From Mucilaginibacter mali (GTDB taxonomy: Bacteria > Bacteroidota > Bacteroidia > Sphingobacteriales > Sphingobacteriaceae), in contig NZ_CP054139.1 in the NCBI RefSeq assembly GCF_013283875.1, forward strand, positions 3,720,001 to 3,784,000: a stretch of DNA of 64,000 nt, written 5' to 3'. Shown in pieces: positions 47,801-53,687 of the stretch (the stretch's first letter is position 1; every line of letters begins with the position of its first letter). The notes beneath the pieces are model-generated. The model did not search any database and was not told the DNA's origin. It saw only the letters and a list, made by a program, of their open reading frames with translations. Made by a program: the position numbers and the translations under genes.

Positions 47801-47837
47801 CCGTAGCATTGGTTAAGGCGGGTAATCGTTTTTCCAT
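38859..47837 (-). CDS. Giant MBG/YDG-repeat adhesin with T9SS type B sorting domain
   Basis: A 2992-residue cell-surface protein. An N-terminal hydrophobic signal lies at about residues 33-49 (ending SFAQ), and is followed by a unique domain of about 170 residues. Immunoglobulin-like bands come next, then about five YDG-type repeats (TYNKTTAS ... GLVINDGNSGNNY), nine MBG-type 75-residue repeats (KSKTYGDTDPALTYTNT, FTGALSRDAGE, GTLALSSNYTLSYTG) and four 81-residue MBG repeats. The last 90 residues are the gliding-motility/type B sorting domain (PTNVLSPNADGKNDSWVIKDI, TIYDRAGREVYSKKGYNNDWDG). The protein is probably exported by T9SS and displayed through the adjacent PorP/SprF. Binding target is unknown. 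Confidence 0.93.
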   Translation of the reverse strand: MEKRLPALTNATAILSSTIRLFLKTKQRHVYRYAMLVILLASQFASFAQTFSYNFENGVNHASSFSSNSYTFGLSATSGGPFYINADNVGFGYGWNGTAADDVFIDNTGNSFSNTPCDFSISLTSGPVSTFAVKSFYLYISDNNLTLQGSGAITIKGYNGASLVFTASQSSGWNTNLGVNNGYTKIDMSTFGSSNNSSKSITRLEIISAANISYLGLDAFSWAAGSAATPTIGTTGTLAAVNTTYGTASATPTSFTVSGTNLTANISVSAPTGFEMSTTSGGTYTSTLTLTQSGGSYSGTVYVRLAKDATAGAHSGNITLSSTGATNATVATTSSTVTKAVLTYTANAASRAVGASDPTFSGTVTGFVNSENQAGATTGTLAWTTTATSGSTAGSYPINGSGLSATNYSFTQAAGNATALTISANPTISTSGTLVAVNTTYGTASATPTTFVVTGTNLTSGLLITAPAGYQISVSAGSGYNTTLTLFPCGGMPLTSTIYVRLAAATTVGDYSGDITMKSTGATDATIATTSSNVAKATLTYTANAATRAAGASDPTFSGSVTGFKNTDNQANATTGTVAWATTATVGSPAGSYPINGSGLSATNYTFVQAAGNATALTITGSLSPVINSTGTLSALSTTYGTPSSTGTFNVSGTDMAAGILVTPPSGFEVSTDNSTFSSTVTVGAAGVISSTPVYIRLAKNTAVGSTYSGNVVLSSAGATNVGVATTTSSVTAAPLTITANTANKTYGSALTTASGSTAFTSSGLQNSETIGSVTITYGTGAAANAAVGTNTGTAVPSAATGGTFTASNYNITYTAGNIVVGQLALTVTATGPTKKYGVALTAGAVTTGFSVSGTLATGESLTGVTLTPNAAGLSATTSAGSGYVVTPSAATGTGGFLESNYNITYNPYNGTVAKTTVLISASNVTKIFGATLTGGTGYTAFSSAGLAGSETVGSVTVAYGTGAAASDAMNTYVGQVQISSATGGTFNPSNYNFSYAYGNIIVTAAPTPAIAATGNLSAFSSTFGSPSTSDSFSVSGTDMTAGILVTPPTGFEVSTDNSTFTSTVTVGAAGTIASTPVYVRLKSGNNAGSYSGSVVLTSSGATNVTAIIPSSTVSKYNLTITASTANKTYGNTLTSGAGSTAYSITTGSLQNSNTISSVTMTYGTGAAATAPVATNTGTAVPSLAVGANGFSASNYNITYANGDIVVGKATLNVSAAGVNKTYDGNATASVTLSDNRVNSDTFTTTYTAAFNNKNAGTAKGVSVSSIAISGGASANYTLNNTTASTSADITKAAVTVTAQTDTKVYNKTTASSVSPVVGALQGTDVVGTAPTQAFTNANVGTSKTITPSGLVINDGNSGGNYDITYTDNTTGVITVATATVTAQTDTKTYNKTTASGVAPVVSGLISGDVVGTAPTQTYDNSKVGTGKTMTASGLVINDGNSGNNYTINYVTNTTGVITVATATVTAQTDTKIYDKTNTSSVSPVVTGLASGDVVGTAPTQTYNNVNAGTGKTITASGLVINDGNSGNNYTVNYVTNATGVITAKDLTVTAQADTKAYDGTGASGVAPVVGTLVSGDLVATAPTQSFNNKNAGTGKTLTASGLVINDGNSGNNYNVSYVTNTTGAITAKSLNVTAQADTRTYDGTNASSVAPVVGALQTGDVVGTDPTQTFDNKNAGTGKTLTAAGLVINDGNSGNNYSVNYVTNTTGAINAKQLTAALNVSPSITKFYDGTTSATLTGSNYSLSGKVGTDDVTVSGTATYDNANAGTGKTVTVNTFVLAGAQKDNYTLSTTTATTTGSISAFPLTITADAKNKIYGDTDPALTYTASATLFSGDSYTGALTRDAGEDAGSYAIKVGTLTPGSNYSVSYTGANLVIGKKAITVTADAKTKTYGDTDPALTYTNTALVGSDAFTGALSRDAGENKGTYAIKQGTLALSSNYTLSYTGANLTIDAKAITVTAAPKSKTYGDVDPTLTYANTLLVGTDVFTGTLARDAGENKGTYAIKQGTLALSSNYTLSYTGADLTIGAKTITVTAAPKSKTYGDVDPALTYTNTALVGSDVFTGALSRDAGENKGIYAIKQGTLALSSNYTLNYTGDNLTIGAKTIAVTAAVKNKTYGDVDPTLTYTNTALVGSDAFTGALTRDAGENVGPYAIKQGTLALSSNYVLNYTGANLTIGTKAITVTAALKSKTYGDVDPALTYTNTALVGSDAFTGALTRDAGENVGPYAIKQGTLALSSNYVLNYTGDNLTIGAKAITVTAAPKSKTYGDTDPALTYTNTPLVNSDTFTGILTRDAGENVGSYAIKQGTLALSSNYTLSYTGDNLTIGAKAITVTAAPKSKTYGDTDPALTYSNTPLVNSDTFTGSLTRDAGENVGSYAIKQGTLSLSSNYTLSYTGDNLVIGAKAITVTAAPKSKTYGDTDPALTYSNTPLVNSDTFTGSLTRDAGENAGSYAIKQGTLSLSGNYTLNYTGDNLTIGRKALTITADNKTKVYGAANPALNAIYTGFTNGDDATRLTTQPTLATTATASSAAGTYPITASGAASNNYAISYTNGTLTVNKASLTIAADNKSKIYGAANPALTASYSGFVNGDTNASLTTQPTLSTTATAGSAVGNYPITASGAASGNYTIAYTAGTLTVNNATLTITADNKTKTYGGANPALTVTYSGFVNGDTQASLTTAATATTTATAASGAGTYTITAAGAVAPGYTIIYNTGTLTVNKAVLNITADNKSRNYGVANPALTVTYSGFTNGDDATKLSTQPAVNTNAAITSAPGTYAIIASGAASPNYTFTYASGTFTVVPLTNATMANLTISSGSLSPVFSGSTYSYEASVIFAVEQVTLTPAFDPTATITVNGIASGNGTASAPVALQSGDNTITLVVTAQDGTTKQTYTVKVHRPLPPAAIVPTNVLSPNADGKNDSWVIKDIQLYPNNTVTIYDRAGREVYSKKGYNNDWDGTLRGAPLAQGTYYYIIDLGPSYEKLKGFITILKVQ
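39640..40400 (-). repeat. About four 243-bp MBG repeats within the adhesin
   Basis: The unit encodes 81 residues with the signature ADNKxKxYGxANPAL. Units recur with a period of about 243 bp and are clearly related but diverged. Confidence 0.8.
40400..42440 (-). repeat. About nine 225-bp near-identical MBG repeats
   Basis: Anchor words such as the one around 40406, 40637, 40860, 41086, 41311, 41537, 41762 and 41987 recur every 225 bp. Several neighbours differ at only a few bases, suggesting recent duplication or gene conversion. Confidence 0.85.
42700..43970 (-). repeat. About five 249-252-bp YDG repeats
   Basis: The segment encoding GLVINDGNSG recurs near 42765, 43015, 43270, 43523 and 43771. 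Each unit encodes about 83 residues. Confidence 0.8.
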
Positions 47838-47983
47838 TGAATAAGATTAAATAATTCTGAAACGTAACAATATGTATGTTTTCTAATCAGGCACAGCTAC
47901 CGGAGCTTTTTTATTCCCTATCGCTGTATTTTATAGTTTTATATTTATCAGGTACACTGCCGGTAAAGGCTTTTGTTTGTAAA

Positions 47984-48018
47984 GATGGGCTTACGGTTTG
48001 TATCCCGTAAGCCCCATC
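47984..48018 (-). terminator. Hairpin after the tail-collar genes
   Basis: GATGGGCTTACGG (47984-47996) pairs with CCGTAAGCCCCATC (48005-48018) with one bulged base. On the minus strand it is followed by TTTACAAAC, a weak T-run. It lies 56 bp beyond the last tail-collar stop. Confidence 0.5.
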
Positions 48019-48073
48019 CTGATTGGCTAAGCATTAATGCCAGCCATGCCGGCATTTATTAATTCATCAGCTA

Positions 48074-48625
48074 TTAGGGTCTTGGCGGATAATTCCCGTA
48101 TAGGCAAATAATAAAATTTAATGGTAAAAAGGGCTGCATATCCGACACGGGTGTAGTTGTGCCCGTAGTATTTCCCCCCATCGCTACGCTATAAGGGCTC
48201 ATCGCAAGCATACTGGCTGTATTTTGATTATCGGTGTATTGCGATGCTGTAATCCTTCCGCTGGCTATACCATTGGCAACAAAGCCATTTGCGGGTGAGG
48301 TTGTAGCGGGAGGCGCGTTTACACCATTTAAAGTATGGTTGTGTCTCGGTAAAGTTGTCGAATCAAGCGTATAGGTTTCAGAGCCCACAGTTTCGCCCCA
48401 ATTAAGAGGGGTTAAACCTGGGCCAGTACCCATCCCGACAGGTATAAGGCCCTGTAAATTTGGCAAGCCAAAGGTAGAAGTACCATTACCGCCATAGGTA
48501 GCACCTAATATACTGAATAACACACTGTTTTGTTGAATTGGTATAATTTGCCCGTTGCAAAAAGCCCAGTTCTGCGGAGCGTAAGTGCCGCAGAAAATCC
48601 TTATTTCTCCATAGTAAGCATCCAT
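48074..48625 (-). CDS. Phage tail collar domain protein (third of three)
   Basis: A 183-residue protein. It opens with YYGEIRIFCGTYAPQNWAFCNGQIIPIQQNSVLFSILGATYGGNGTSTFGLPNLQG, the classic tail-collar fold, then GSETYTLDSTTLPRHNHTL with a conserved HNH-type His pair, and ends MQPFLPLNFIICLYGNYPPRP. Such Mdp-like proteins occur in tandem in many Bacteroidota without any phage genes, as here. They may form trimeric collar-like fibres on a secreted structure; their role is unknown. It is about 40% similar by eye to its two neighbours. Confidence 0.88.
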   Translation of the reverse strand: MDAYYGEIRIFCGTYAPQNWAFCNGQIIPIQQNSVLFSILGATYGGNGTSTFGLPNLQGLIPVGMGTGPGLTPLNWGETVGSETYTLDSTTLPRHNHTLNGVNAPPATTSPANGFVANGIASGRITASQYTDNQNTASMLAMSPYSVAMGGNTTGTTTPVSDMQPFLPLNFIICLYGNYPPRP

Positions 48626-48668
48626 AATTATTTCGTTAAAAAAAATTAATGTAAAAATGATTGATTAA

Positions 48669-49184
48669 TTAACCGCGCGGCGGGTAAATACCTACCAGGG
48701 CGATGCAAACATCCAACCCTGTAAAAGGTTGTATATTGTTTACCGGTGTTGAAGCGCCTGTGCTGCTGATTGCCGGCCCTGCCATGGCCGATAACTGGGA
48801 GGCTTGCCCCGGCGCAGGCGCGTATAAAGGAACGGCTGCAGGGGTTGTTGCCAGCATATTACCGACGGGCGTTGGCTTATCTGCTGTGCTGGTGTTTGCT
48901 ATTAACGAATGGTTATGAGCAGGTACATTTGCCAAAACAAGTGTGCTGCCGGCGGCGCCACCCGGCTTGCCCTGCTGGTATTTTTGACTAACGTGCATAG
49001 GTACCCGGCCGCGCAAATCGGGCAGGGCAAAGGTAGTTGAGCCATTACCACCAAATTGTACACCTAATAAAGCAAATAAGGCCTGATTAGTGTTTATAGG
49101 TAACAGGGTGCCATCGCAGGCGGCCCAGCCCTTTGGTACAAAACCATAAGGGAATATTCTTAATTCTCCAATGTAAGGATCCAT
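48669..49184 (-). CDS. Phage tail collar domain protein (second of three)
   Basis: A 171-residue paralogue of its neighbours, with the same frame: YIGELRIFPYGFVPKGWAACDGTLLPI, FGGNGSTTFALPDLRGRVPMH, AGSTLVLANVPAHNHSL, and IQPFTGLDVCIALVGIYPPRG. It lacks a signal peptide, as do the other two. It lies 43 bp from the third and 13 bp from the first copy, so the three are probably one operon. Confidence 0.88.
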   Translation of the reverse strand: MDPYIGELRIFPYGFVPKGWAACDGTLLPINTNQALFALLGVQFGGNGSTTFALPDLRGRVPMHVSQKYQQGKPGGAAGSTLVLANVPAHNHSLIANTSTADKPTPVGNMLATTPAAVPLYAPAPGQASQLSAMAGPAISSTGASTPVNNIQPFTGLDVCIALVGIYPPRG

Positions 49185-49197
49185 AATATTTTGCTTT

Positions 49198-49737
49198 TTA
49201 GTTTTGAGGTGGAAAAATACCGGTTAAGGCGATAATAAAACCTATTGCCATAGATGGCTGCACAATAGATACCGGCAGGTTGGCTCCGCTGTATCCTATA
49301 CTTGCCCCGTACATAGCCACAGGGGTTGGCAAAGGCGCCGGTGGCGTTGATGTATTGGTAACGTAGGCCACGGGGGTTGTTGTGCTTAGCATTGAATTGG
49401 TAGTGGGGGTATTGGTTGCAGCGGGGGCATTTACCGCGGTCAGCACATGCGCATGCGGCGGCAAATTAGCGGCAGTAAGGGTTGCCGTTTCAGAACCACC
49501 CATTTGCCCAAGTACAACGGGGGCTAAGCCCGTGCCTGTGCCTTTGTGCACCGGCGCGCGGCCCCGCAAATCGGGCAGGCCAAAGGTAGTTTGCCCGTTA
49601 CCACCGTATGTGGTTCCCAATAAGGTGAACAGGGCCTCGTACTGACTGATCTGTAGCGTACTGCCATCGCAATAGTGCCAATTTTGCGGGGCATAGCTTC
49701 CGGCAAACATCCTGATCTCTCCAAGAAAATTGTCCAT
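49198..49737 (-). CDS. Phage tail collar domain protein (first of three)
   Basis: A 179-residue tail-collar protein: FLGEIRMFAGSYAPQNWHYCDGSTLQI, YGGNGQTTFGLPDLRGRAPVHKGTG, GSETATLTAANLPPHAHVL and VQPSMAIGFIIALTGIFPPQN. It leads the operon and is preceded by three consecutive inverted repeats (49831-49926). No phage capsid, portal or terminase gene is present within the window, so a prophage remnant is not supported. Confidence 0.88.
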   Translation of the reverse strand: MDNFLGEIRMFAGSYAPQNWHYCDGSTLQISQYEALFTLLGTTYGGNGQTTFGLPDLRGRAPVHKGTGTGLAPVVLGQMGGSETATLTAANLPPHAHVLTAVNAPAATNTPTTNSMLSTTTPVAYVTNTSTPPAPLPTPVAMYGASIGYSGANLPVSIVQPSMAIGFIIALTGIFPPQN

Positions 49738-49830
49738 AACTTTGTTTTTAAGGTTTATAGTAATTTAGTTAATTCTCTTTTTTAGGTGTTGCCTGCATTT
49801 TTGCCATAAATATTAAAAATTGCCTAAGCC

Positions 49831-49926
49831 TTATACACACAATTGGTAACGAAGGCCGCGTTTGTGTGTATAAACTGTACCTTTTTTGGGTACAGGCAGA
49901 AAAAGCAACATGCTATTTATAGCATT
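49831..49926. promoter_or_regulatory. Three consecutive inverted repeats between formyltransferase and tail-collar genes
   Basis: First, TTATACACACAA (49831-49842) with its complement at 49862-49873. Second, CTGTACC (49875-49881) with GGTACAG (49889-49895) around a T-rich loop. Third, ATGCTA-TTTA-TAGCAT (about 49911-49926). They may be operators or terminators separating the two minus-strand units. Confidence 0.5.
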
Positions 49927-49961
49927 ACAGGTTATAATTTAATTGGTATATAGGCTTAAGT

Positions 49962-50918
49962 TTAATGAACTGATGCCGGCTGCATGGCTTCACTTGCTCC
50001 AAAAATATCCCCGGCCTGTATTCCCAGGGCCGCGAATTTCGCCCCGCTTATCACCCCCTCGTTCAGGCTTAAAATATTTATGCGCAGCATTTGCCTGTTT
50101 AAACATTGCACATATACACCATCCGCGCCGGCATGGATAACCGTTCCGGGCTGCACATCCTGCCCGCTTTGGCCCTCAACCTGCGATACTTCGAACACAC
50201 GCACGGGCAACTGCCTAAAAAATGTTAAAGCCCCGCCAGCCGCCGGGTTACAGGCATTCACCAGGCTATCTATCTGCGCGGCGGTTTGTATATCCCATTT
50301 AATGGTAGTATCATCTATATCTAAACGTTTATGGTATGAAGCCCGCTGTTCATCCTGTGCAAGGGTTGGTAAAAAAGTACCCTCGTTTAGCTTGCGCAAT
50401 AATTCCATAACCATGCCCGCCGCTGTGGGTATATGGCGACTAAAACAAAGCCCCCATGTTTCGCCAGGGAAAAGCGGAAAAGGTTGTTGCAATACGATGT
50501 CGCCGCTATCAAATCGCCTGGCAACCTTATGTATGCTCACGCCGCCAACCTGTTCGCCATTTTTAAGTTGATGGAAAACAGGATCGGGGCCCCGATAAGC
50601 TGGCAGCAAGCTAAAATGAACATTGTAAAATCCCAGCAAGGGCATTTGATATATTATAGCAGGAATACGGTAACTAAAACCAAACATAATCGCCGCATCC
50701 GGTTTTACCTCGGCAAACAACTGTTCAACAACAAGCACCAGGCTGCTTTGGGTTACTTCAAGAAATTTTATCCCCGCATTTTCGCACACAATTTTTAACT
50801 GCCCGTTTTGCGCGGGTATTTTATCAGTTGATACAACGGCCTTCAGCCAGCCTTCCGAACGAAGCTGATCAAGCGCGGCAAATGCCGGCAATAAACTGGT
50901 AAATAAAACAATACGCAT
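49962..50918 (-). CDS. Methionyl-tRNA formyltransferase-like formyltransferase, non-housekeeping
   Basis: A 318-residue protein with the formyltransferase N-terminal domain (residues 1 to about 180) and a formyl_trans_C-like domain (about 205-310). The catalytic Asn-His-Asp triad is present: FYNVHFSLLPAYRGPDPVFHQL supplies Asn and His, and RRFDSGDIVLQ supplies Asp. It differs from standard Fmt (for example NVHFS rather than NVHPS) and is next to tail-collar genes rather than translation genes. It may formylate a small molecule or sugar, not initiator tRNA. The acceptor is unknown. Confidence 0.82.
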   Translation of the reverse strand: MRIVLFTSLLPAFAALDQLRSEGWLKAVVSTDKIPAQNGQLKIVCENAGIKFLEVTQSSLVLVVEQLFAEVKPDAAIMFGFSYRIPAIIYQMPLLGFYNVHFSLLPAYRGPDPVFHQLKNGEQVGGVSIHKVARRFDSGDIVLQQPFPLFPGETWGLCFSRHIPTAAGMVMELLRKLNEGTFLPTLAQDEQRASYHKRLDIDDTTIKWDIQTAAQIDSLVNACNPAAGGALTFFRQLPVRVFEVSQVEGQSGQDVQPGTVIHAGADGVYVQCLNRQMLRINILSLNEGVISGAKFAALGIQAGDIFGASEAMQPASVH

Positions 50919-51442
50919 CGCAAAAAATATATAGTATAACCGTGCTGTTAAATAAGCTAACTAACTATAAGTATGCTATATTAAATAATGGCGACTGTGT
51001 AAATAAGTAGCGGCATTGCGGTAAACAGGCTTTACGCAACAAGATTTGGTTGTTTAAACGAGACATGTGCAAGGGTTTATAATGGTTATTTAAATGTATC
51101 GTATTATTTACAATACCTGCAACTTTAATAAATTATATATTATTGATTAAAATCAGTTTATTTATTATTAAAACATCCGATTATTCTCCCCAAGACATCA
51201 AGATATTTTCCTTGAACGAAAACTACACAAAGACAGCTACACTTTAAAGAAAATTACACCAACAGGGCTTTTCGCTATACCAAACAAGGTATGCGCTATC
51301 TATATTTTCAAAAAAACGAAAGAACCGAACGACAACTAAAAGGAATATTTTTCATACATTAGTAAATATATTATACAAGTCATAATACGGTGCATATCCC
51401 TGTAATTGAACAGGTGGCCTGCGTTAACCTAAATCGACACAA
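50919..51442. other. AT-rich 524-bp intergenic region before the LytTR regulator
   Basis: No gene seen. Near 51223-51259 CTACAC, CTACAC and TTACAC occur as three direct repeats at spacings of 14 and 17 bp, a possible binding site. The rest is AT-rich with several runs of A and T and a long potential leader for the regulator. Confidence 0.4.
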
Positions 51443-52171
51443 ATGAACACCTGTTATGTAATAGACGACGAGCGGCACGCTATTGATACCCTAACACGCT
51501 ATATCGCCAAACTACCCGGTTTGCAATTAATAGGCAGCCACATAAACCCGTTACATGCTATCGATGCCGTTAACCGCGCCAGAAATGTGGATATTGTTTT
51601 TTTGGATGTGGATATGCCAGAATTATCAGGGCTTGAAGTTGCCGATATCATTTCCCCCTTCACTTCTGTTATATTTACCAGTGCACACGCTCACTACGCG
51701 GTTGATGCTTTTGAAAAAAACGGGATTGACTTCCTGTTAAAACCCATCTCGTTCGCACGTTTTACAAAATCGGTAACTAAGGTGGTTAACGCTATTGCTT
51801 CAAAAAAAATACAAGTACCTATTCAGACGCATTTTTTTATAAATCCCGGGATAAAAGGTAAGGTGGTCAGACTTGACTATAATGATATACTTTTTATTGA
51901 AGGCTTAAGTAATTATGTAGCGATTTACACTACCGATCAGAAACATATTACCTATCTATCGATGAAAGAGGTAGAAAACGCCATACCAGAAAGCCGCTTC
52001 ATCAGGATACACAAATCATACATCGTCAATATTGATAAAATAAAGTCGGTAGACGGCAACCATGTAATTCTGTCTAAATCAATCGAGTTACCTATCGGCA
52101 GTTCATTTAAAACCTCTTTCGGGCAAATAATTGACGCGATTACACTTAAGGGATATCGCAAAACCTATTAA
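51443..52171 (+). CDS. LytTR-family response regulator (orphan)
   Basis: A 242-residue regulator. The receiver domain (1-120) has Asp8-Asp9 acidic residues, the phosphorylation Asp55 (VFLDVDMPELSG) and Lys around 105 (FLLKPISFARF). The LytTR DNA-binding domain is at about 140-240 (FIEGLSNYVAIYTTDQKHITYLSMKEVE, FIRIHKSYIVNIDKIKSV). Bacteroidota LytTR regulators usually pair with a neighbouring membrane histidine kinase, but none is adjacent here. Its stop is 18 bp from the stop of mnmE, convergent. Confidence 0.93.
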   Translation: MNTCYVIDDERHAIDTLTRYIAKLPGLQLIGSHINPLHAIDAVNRARNVDIVFLDVDMPELSGLEVADIISPFTSVIFTSAHAHYAVDAFEKNGIDFLLKPISFARFTKSVTKVVNAIASKKIQVPIQTHFFINPGIKGKVVRLDYNDILFIEGLSNYVAIYTTDQKHITYLSMKEVENAIPESRFIRIHKSYIVNIDKIKSVDGNHVILSKSIELPIGSSFKTSFGQIIDAITLKGYRKTY

Positions 52172-52189
52172 ACGCAAAAAAGAAAAAAA

Positions 52190-53563
52190 CTATTTACCGA
52201 TACAAAACCTACTAAAGATATTATCCAGCAAATCGTCCGTTGTAACCGTGCCGGTTATCTCGCCAAGATAGTGTAACCCCTGCTTAATATCCATCGCTAA
52301 AAAGTCGGAGCTTACCTGGTTGGCAATGCCATCAAGCACGCGAATAAGCGCCTGCTCTGTGCGTTGTAAAGCTTCAAGGTGGCGGATATTGGTGATCAGG
52401 GTTTCATCTGCACTTAGCTGGCCTTTCACGGTACGCTGGTAGATGAGTTGTTTCAGTTCATCAATATGCTGTTTCTCTTTTGCGGATACCTCTACAAGGT
52501 CGGTACCATCCGTGAGTTGCAGGTTTATGGCAGCGCTTGCAGGCAACAAGTCGGTTTTGTTGGCGACGATGATAGCAGGGATGCCTGGTTTTACCAGTTC
52601 GGCAATATCATTGGCAAGGTCTGCATCAGATAGTGCATTCGCATCATACACATACAAAAGTACAGCCGTTTGGCTGATCTTCTCCATCGTTTTCTGCACA
52701 CCTATCTGTTCAATCGTATCAGTAGCTTCGCGGATGCCGGCGGTATCTATCAGGCGGAAGTTGATACCGTTTATGTTCAATACCTCCTCAATTGTATCGC
52801 GGGTAGTACCGGGGATATGGCTTACAATAGCACGGTCTTCGTTGAGCAGGGCGTTGAGCAGGGTTGATTTACCTGCATTTGGCCGGCCGGCAATTACGGT
52901 ATTTACACCTTGCTTAATGGCATTACCTAATTCAAACGATTGGATCAGTTTACCTATAACCCGTTCAATATCCAATACCAGTTGGCGTAATTGCCCGCGA
53001 TTGGCAAACTCTACATCTTCTTCGCTGAAATCCAGTTCCAGTTCTACCAACGATGCGAAGGTAACCAGTTGCTCGCGCAGGGCCTGTAATTGGTTGCTGA
53101 AACCACCCCGCAGTTGCTGCATGGCGGCCTGTTGGGCGGCTTTGGAGTTGGCAGCGATCAGGTCGGCTACGGCTTCTGCTTGCGATAGGTCTAACTGGCC
53201 GTTAAGGAAAGCCCGCATGGTGAACTCCCCTGCCCTGGCAGCACGGGCGCCTTTTTTGATGAGCAGCTTGATGATCGACTCAATGATATAGTTTGACCCA
53301 TGGCAGGATATCTCTACCACGTTTTCGCGTGTGTATGATTTCGGGGCGATGAACAGCGACATCAGCACCTCGTCCAATATTACGCCGCCATCAACCACAT
53401 GGCCGAAATGGATGGTATGCGAATCTTGTTTGGTCAGATCCTTACCCTTAAAAACGCTGTTGGCAATAATAATGGCTTCGGGGCCTGAAAGGCGTATCAC
53501 GCCGATGGCTCCAACACCGTTAGCGGTGGCAAGGGCTACTATGGTATCTTCTGTTTGGTTCAT
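52190..53563 (-). CDS. mnmE: tRNA uridine-5-carboxymethylaminomethyl modification GTPase
   Basis: The start MNQTEDTIVALATANGVGAIGVIRLSG is conventional for the family. A longer frame from 53647 would add 28 residues made of heptamer-repeat DNA and is rejected. The protein has the folate-binding N-terminal domain, a G domain (GRPNAGKSTLLNALL, DTAGIRE, ANKTDL) and the invariant C-terminal FCIGK with the catalytic Cys. Length is 457 residues. With MnmG it modifies the wobble uridine of several tRNAs. Confidence 0.95.
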   Translation of the reverse strand: MNQTEDTIVALATANGVGAIGVIRLSGPEAIIIANSVFKGKDLTKQDSHTIHFGHVVDGGVILDEVLMSLFIAPKSYTRENVVEISCHGSNYIIESIIKLLIKKGARAARAGEFTMRAFLNGQLDLSQAEAVADLIAANSKAAQQAAMQQLRGGFSNQLQALREQLVTFASLVELELDFSEEDVEFANRGQLRQLVLDIERVIGKLIQSFELGNAIKQGVNTVIAGRPNAGKSTLLNALLNEDRAIVSHIPGTTRDTIEEVLNINGINFRLIDTAGIREATDTIEQIGVQKTMEKISQTAVLLYVYDANALSDADLANDIAELVKPGIPAIIVANKTDLLPASAAINLQLTDGTDLVEVSAKEKQHIDELKQLIYQRTVKGQLSADETLITNIRHLEALQRTEQALIRVLDGIANQVSSDFLAMDIKQGLHYLGEITGTVTTDDLLDNIFSRFCIGK

Positions 53564-53570
53564 AGCTAAT

Positions 53571-53661
53571 AGTTCATGGTTCATAGTCATCCTTAACCAT
53601 GAACTATCAACCGTTTGCAAAGGTCGCAAATTACTATGAACTATCATCCATCAACTATGAA
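53571..53661. repeat. Heptamer arrays upstream of mnmE
   Basis: AGTTCAT and GGTTCAT units (53571-53584) are followed, in inverted sense, by ACTATGA, ACTATCA, TCCATCA and ACTATGA (53633-53660), all with a strict 7-bp period. A perfect 13-bp inverted repeat ATAGTTCATGGTT (53569-53581 with 53595-53607) lies between the start of mnmE and the divergent nucleoid gene. Confidence 0.75.
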
Positions 53662-53687
53662 CGCAAAAAATTAACTTCGCAGCCATT

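Noticed and set aside
48074..49737. Prophage remnant suggested by three tail-collar genes
   Set aside because: No integrase, capsid, terminase, portal or lysis gene lies nearby, and collar triplets of this kind are common outside phages in this phylum.
49962..50918. Assignment as the housekeeping methionyl-tRNA formyltransferase
   Set aside because: The active-site context (NVHFS) and the gene neighbourhood differ from typical fmt, so a generic formyltransferase call is safer.
53564..53647. 28-residue N-terminal extension of MnmE
   Set aside because: It is encoded by heptamer-repeat DNA, and the conventional start MNQTEDTIVALAT fits the family.
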